DNA of 64,000 bases, taken from contig NZ_CP061771.1 of assembly GCF_011751885.2 (NCBI RefSeq), positions 186,001-250,000 of the forward strand. Direction: 5' to 3'. Under the pieces are notes generated by a model. The model was not told the origin of the DNA. It saw nothing but the letters and a program-made list of their open reading frames with translations, and made no database searches. Below, one piece after another: positions 60,864 to 64,000 of the stretch. Both the position numbers and the translations under genes were made by a program. Origin of the DNA: Salinibacterium sp. ZJ450 (GTDB lineage: Bacteria > Actinomycetota > Actinomycetes > Actinomycetales > Microbacteriaceae). Numbering within the stretch: position 1 is the first letter of the stretch; every line of letters starts with the position of its first letter.

Positions 60864-61247
60864 ATGGCAAAGCTCACTTCTGACGAACTGATTGCAGCGT
60901 TCAAGGAACTGACCCTCATCGAGCTCAGCGAGTTCGTCAAGGCGTTCGAGGAGACCTTCGAGGTCACCGCCGCTGCCCCCGTCGCCGTTGCTGCTGCTGG
61001 TGGCGCCGCCGCTGCTGTTGAAGAGGTCGAAGAGAAGGACTCGTTCGACGTCGTCCTCGAGGCCGCTGGCGAGAAGAAGATCCAGGTCATCAAGGAGGTG
61101 CGCGCACTCACCAGCCTCGGCCTTGGTGAGGCGAAGGCACTCGTTGACAACGCCCCTTCGGCCGTGCTCGAGGGCGCGAACAAGGAGACCGCTGAGAAGG
61201 CAAAGGCCCAGCTCGAAGAAGCTGGCGCCACCGTTACCCTCAAGTAA
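60864..61247 (+). CDS. rplL: 50S ribosomal protein L7/L12
   Basis: A 127-residue acidic stalk protein. The N-terminal dimerisation domain ([14 protein letters not shown]) leads to an Ala-rich hinge ([12 protein letters not shown]). The C-terminal factor-binding domain contains [11 protein letters not shown] and [23 protein letters not shown] precedes the ATG. A perfect terminator hairpin follows 84 bases after the stop. Confidence 0.97.
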   Translation: MAKLTSDELIAAFKELTLIELSEFVKAFEETFEVTAAAPVAVAAAGGAAAAVEEVEEKDSFDVVLEAAGEKKIQVIKEVRALTSLGLGEAKALVDNAPSAVLEGANKETAEKAKAQLEEAGATVTLK

Positions 61248-61330
61248 TTCGGGCCCCACGGGGCATCCGATATCACTTGGTGTGACAACGCCTGTAACGC
61301 GGTTACTCCTCATCGAGTAATCCGCGCTCG

Positions 61331-61363
61331 AGGGCGTCGCCCCCTAAAACGGGGCGACGCCCT
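61331..61363 (+). terminator. Terminator of the rplJ-rplL unit
   Basis: A perfect 13-bp stem (AGGGCGTCGCCCC and its complement) with a CTAAAAC loop, followed by a weak pyrimidine-rich tail CTCGGCATTT. Confidence 0.8.
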
Positions 61364-61398
61364 CTCGGCATTTAACGGCCAGACATGCGCGCGCGACA

Positions 61399-61432
61399 AA
61401 CGGGGGCGGAACCGTGTGGTTCCGCCCCCGTT
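61399..61432. terminator. Second strong hairpin before the convergent surface-protein gene
   Basis: A perfect 15-bp stem (AACGGGGGCGGAACC and its complement) with a GTGT loop. Read from the minus strand it could end transcription of the LPXTG gene; read from the plus strand it backs up the first hairpin. Confidence 0.72.
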
Positions 61433-61530
61433 CGCCCGGGGGCGGGGCCCCGCGCGGGGAAGCGGGGCACCCGGGGTGGTTCAGCGGCGTGGAACCCGGG
61501 GAGATCCGTCACGCGCGCCGAACCGGATCT

Positions 61531-63189
61531 TTATCCTTTCGACTCGCTCAGCTGACGCCGACGCCGGCTGGCCACGGCCATCATCGCGGCACCGAGCGGC
61601 AGCAGCACCAAGCCTGCGAATGCCAGGCCGGATGCGTCACCACCGGTCACCGGAAGGATGGCCGCGGGCGCAACCACTGTCGGCTGAATCACTGCAGGCG
61701 GTGCAGGCGGTGCAGGCGGTGCTGGTGGTGCCGGCGGCACCGGTGGGGTCACCGGAACCTCGCACTCCGGAACGGTGAACTTCTCGCTGACAACCCGCGG
61801 CTTGTGATCGCCGTGCTTGCCAGACCCGTTGTTCGTCGTCACCGTCACCTCGTACGATCCCGGCTCCAAGTCGGTGAACGTGAAGGTTTCGGTGTCGGAG
61901 TCTGCAACGAAGGTCACGTCGTCCTCACCGGTCACCGACACCGTGTACTCGGTGTCCTCGATGAGGTTCGACAGGGTCACTTCGACCTCACCGACCGTTG
62001 GGCAGGCGGTCACCGTCGCCTCGATGGCAACGTCCTCCGGGCAGTCCGCCGTGTCGAAGTCCTTCGAGACCGGACCGATCGGACCGCCATGGTGCAGCTT
62101 GCCCTTCACCGTCAAGGTGTAGTCCGTGCCCGGATCGACGTCCACTCGCTCACTGAACTCGGTCGCGTCGCTCACGTCCCACGTCTCGGAATCGCCCGTG
62201 TCGTTGTTCGTCAGCGTGACGCGGTACCAGGCGTGCTCGGACAGGTCGTTGATCCAGAATCGGATCGACGCGTCCCCGTCGGGCTCTGTGCAGTCGTTCA
62301 CCCTCACGTTGATGTCAGGGCACGGCTTGGTCCAGAACTCTTTCTCCACGTGCTTCCACTCGCCGCGGTCGGAGCGGGAATCGTCGCCGTGTGAGTCGTC
62401 CGAGAACTTCTTGCCGTTGAACCAGACGGTGACGGTGTGCTTGCCGGGGTCGAGATCGTCCACGTACACCGACGCCCTGGTCTCGCCCTTGATCGCGTCG
62501 ACGAACTCGTCGTCGAGCTTCACGATGTAGCGCACCGACTCGTCGAGGTCACGCAGGTTGATGGTCGCGGTTCCGGGGCAGGATGTCTCGTCCACCCAGA
62601 CGCGCGGATCGGCGACATCCTCTCCCTCGTCGGAGTGCTCACCGTCGTCGGAGTGTTCACCCTCCTCGGAGTGCTCGGTTGTCGCGTCCTCAGACGTGGC
62701 CGGGGCCGGCGATTCGGAGGACTCGGAGCCGGATGAATCTGACTCGGTGGCCTCGGGGTCAGTGGCTTCCGGCTCCGCCGGCGGTGCTGTCGCGTCGTCG
62801 GGTTCGGCGGCATCCGGGGCTTCGGGCTCCGCGGCATCCGGGGCTTCGGGCTCCGCGGCGGGCGCGGGTGCCTCAGGCGCTGCGGGCTCTTCGGCGGGCG
62901 CCGAATCCTCCGCCGGTGCAGGAGCGGGTTCGGGGTCCGGGGCGGCCGGAGCAGGCTCCTCAGCGGCCGGCTCCTCAGGAGCGGGCTCAGCAGCCGGCTC
63001 GGGTGCCGGCTCGACGACCTGCTCGACCGCGGGGGCGGCGGCGTCATCTGCCGACGCTGACAGCGGGAAGGCGAGAACGCCTGCGCCGGTCAGTATCGCA
63101 ACGACAAAGCCGGCCAGCATGCTGCGGCGACGGTTGTGAAAAGCGCCTGATCGGGTTTCAGATGTGGGTGGTGCAGCATTATGTTGCAT
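61531..63189 (-). CDS. LPXTG-anchored surface protein with Pro/Ala/Glu stalk
   Basis: A 552-residue cell-wall protein. A long signal peptide (residues 1 to about 47, ending S-A-S-A-D) precedes a Pro/Ala/Glu-rich stalk at residues about 50-165. An Asp/Ser/Glu-rich stretch and three related beta-sandwich-like repeats (about residues 205-265, 300-385 and 395-460) follow, each starting near a Cys and containing a D-P-G or E-P-G turn. A Pro-Ala linker, the sorting motif L-P-V-T-G at residues 512-516, a hydrophobic tail and R-R-R-R complete it. It should be linked to peptidoglycan by a sortase encoded elsewhere. GAGGGTAACC precedes ATG 63189. Confidence 0.88.
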   Translation of the reverse strand: MQHNAAPPTSETRSGAFHNRRRSMLAGFVVAILTGAGVLAFPLSASADDAAAPAVEQVVEPAPEPAAEPAPEEPAAEEPAPAAPDPEPAPAPAEDSAPAEEPAAPEAPAPAAEPEAPDAAEPEAPDAAEPDDATAPPAEPEATDPEATESDSSGSESSESPAPATSEDATTEHSEEGEHSDDGEHSDEGEDVADPRVWVDETSCPGTATINLRDLDESVRYIVKLDDEFVDAIKGETRASVYVDDLDPGKHTVTVWFNGKKFSDDSHGDDSRSDRGEWKHVEKEFWTKPCPDINVRVNDCTEPDGDASIRFWINDLSEHAWYRVTLTNNDTGDSETWDVSDATEFSERVDVDPGTDYTLTVKGKLHHGGPIGPVSKDFDTADCPEDVAIEATVTACPTVGEVEVTLSNLIEDTEYTVSVTGEDDVTFVADSDTETFTFTDLEPGSYEVTVTTNNGSGKHGDHKPRVVSEKFTVPECEVPVTPPVPPAPPAPPAPPAPPAVIQPTVVAPAAILPVTGGDASGLAFAGLVLLPLGAAMMAVASRRRRQLSESKG

Positions 63190-63316
63190 GGTTACCCTCG
63201 CATTTCAGTGGGATCCGGGTACCCGGCATACAACCACCGGCGGGCGGGTGATTGGGGGCGCCAACGGGGGTGACTGGAGGGTGAAGCGAGGGTGGTGTGC
63301 GGTGATCGGCTCGGCG

Positions 63317-64000
63317 TTACGGGGCGATGCCGAACGCGCTCGCCTGGTTCACGGCCTCGTGCCGGTTGGAGGCTCCGAGCTTGCGGTAGATGCTTCGAAC
63401 CTGGGACTTCACGGTGTTCGGTGACACCTGCAACTCCGCCGCGATGCGCTTGACGCTCTCACCGGAGGCGATACGCCTGAGCACGACACGCTCGCGGTCG
63501 GTAAGGGGCGAGATGGCGGGCTGGCTGCTGTCGGTGACCGACCGCAGCAGGTCATCGATGACGCTGCGCCGTACGGCGGGCTGCGGTCGAGCGCCCGCCG
63601 CCTTAAGCAGGCTCAGCAGTCGGTCGGCCGGCAGTGTCGTGAATGCCCTGCGCTCGCCGGTGCGTGCCGCATGGGCCAGGGCGCGATCGGTTCCCGCCGC
63701 TGCGATGCCGGAATCGCCGAGCGCGTCGTGCGCGGCCGCCCGCAACACCTCGATGTACAGCGATGTGCGCGGGGCATGATCGTCGCCCAGCGTGAGGCAG
63801 CCCTCGGCGGCGGCCAGCGCGTCTGCGAGATTGCCGGTCGTGAGTTCCAGCAGCGCCGCCAGTCGGGCCGGGCACAGCGCGTGGTGGGCGTCGGCGGTGA
63901 GCCGCGTGATCAGCTGCCGGGCGGCGGGCATCTCGCCGACGTGGATGAGCGCGTTCGCGCGATCCGCGTCGTGCAGTGACTGCAGCATCCGCGGACTCTG
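63317..64000 (-). CDS. LuxR-type regulator, C-terminal part (cut by window edge)
   Basis: The frame is open to base 64000, so the N-terminus lies beyond the window. The visible 227 codons show helical TPR-like segments (L-A-A-L-L-E-L-T-T-G-N-L-A-D-A-L) and a C-terminal LuxR DNA-binding domain: L-T-D-R-E-R-V-V-L-R-R-I-A-S-G-E-S-V and N-T-V-K-S-Q-V-R-S-I-Y-R-K-L. This matches the end of a MalT/LAL-type regulator. It lies 127 bp upstream of, and on the same strand as, the surface-protein gene, so it may control it. Confidence 0.87.
   Translation of the reverse strand, partial: QSPRMLQSLHDADRANALIHVGEMPAARQLITRLTADAHHALCPARLAALLELTTGNLADALAAAEGCLTLGDDHAPRTSLYIEVLRAAAHDALGDSGIAAAGTDRALAHAARTGERRAFTTLPADRLLSLLKAAGARPQPAVRRSVIDDLLRSVTDSSQPAISPLTDRERVVLRRIASGESVKRIAAELQVSPNTVKSQVRSIYRKLGASNRHEAVNQASAFGIAP

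Overview
The window is high-GC, gene-dense bacterial DNA. It reads as an actinobacterial chromosome, most likely of the family Microbacteriaceae. The grounds are GC-rich third codon positions, many GTG starts, ATGA start/stop overlaps, a mycothiol-type maleylpyruvate isomerase (DinB fold), an FprA-type ferredoxin reductase, MaoC-type dehydratase genes next to murB, and the order aspartate aminotransferase / tRNA-Trp / secE / nusG / rplK / rplA. The family assignment is an inference. I see no transposase, integrase, prophage or CRISPR array. The first and last genes are cut by the window edges.

Layout. 1-7 kb: end of a polyprenyl synthase gene, fprA, a decayed intradiol dioxygenase, argG, cardiolipin synthase, a YajQ-family gene and a LacI regulator. 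7-11 kb: an AbiEi/DUF559-like protein, tRNA-Tyr, an inositol-monophosphatase-like enzyme and an M23 peptidase. 10.8-16.7 kb: a GH13 alpha-glucosidase divergent from a malE-malF-malG type importer, with LacI-type operators between them. 16.8-17 kb: tRNA-Thr and tRNA-Met. 17-23 kb: a gentisate pathway (3-hydroxybenzoate 6-hydroxylase-like enzyme, gentisate dioxygenase, maleylpyruvate isomerase, fumarylpyruvate hydrolase) with IclR and MarR regulators. 23-26 kb: a secreted Ala-rich protein and an OmpR-type two-component system. 26-28 kb: two MaoC-fold genes and murB. 28-32 kb: an ABC-2 exporter with a NarL-type two-component system. 32-36 kb: a divergent PspC module with its own kinase and regulator.

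36-40 kb: aspartate aminotransferase, tRNA-Trp, secE, nusG, rplK, rplA. 40-47 kb: a TPR-LuxR regulator followed by PEBP, PQ-loop, flavoprotein and GNAT genes, then a membrane protein and a quinone-oxidoreductase-like gene. 47-56 kb: a ROK regulator divergent from a seven-gene sugar operon (Gfo/Idh/MocA dehydrogenase, ABC ATPase, two permeases, binding protein, two TIM-barrel isomerases). 56-60 kb: an alpha/beta hydrolase with a YqaJ-like nuclease, and a second OmpR-type two-component system. 60-61 kb: rplJ and rplL. 61.5-64 kb: an LPXTG-anchored surface protein and the start of a LuxR regulator. The ribosomal protein genes rplKA and rplJL, adjacent in many bacteria, are about 20 kb apart here.

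The least expected content lies between genes. One family of palindromic elements has five copies of exactly 86 bp that share GCGCAGAACGGCAG-type ends. A second family has four copies of exactly 55 bp, occurring as two pairs with 38-39 bp spacers, a REPIN-like arrangement. No gene in the window obviously mobilises either family.
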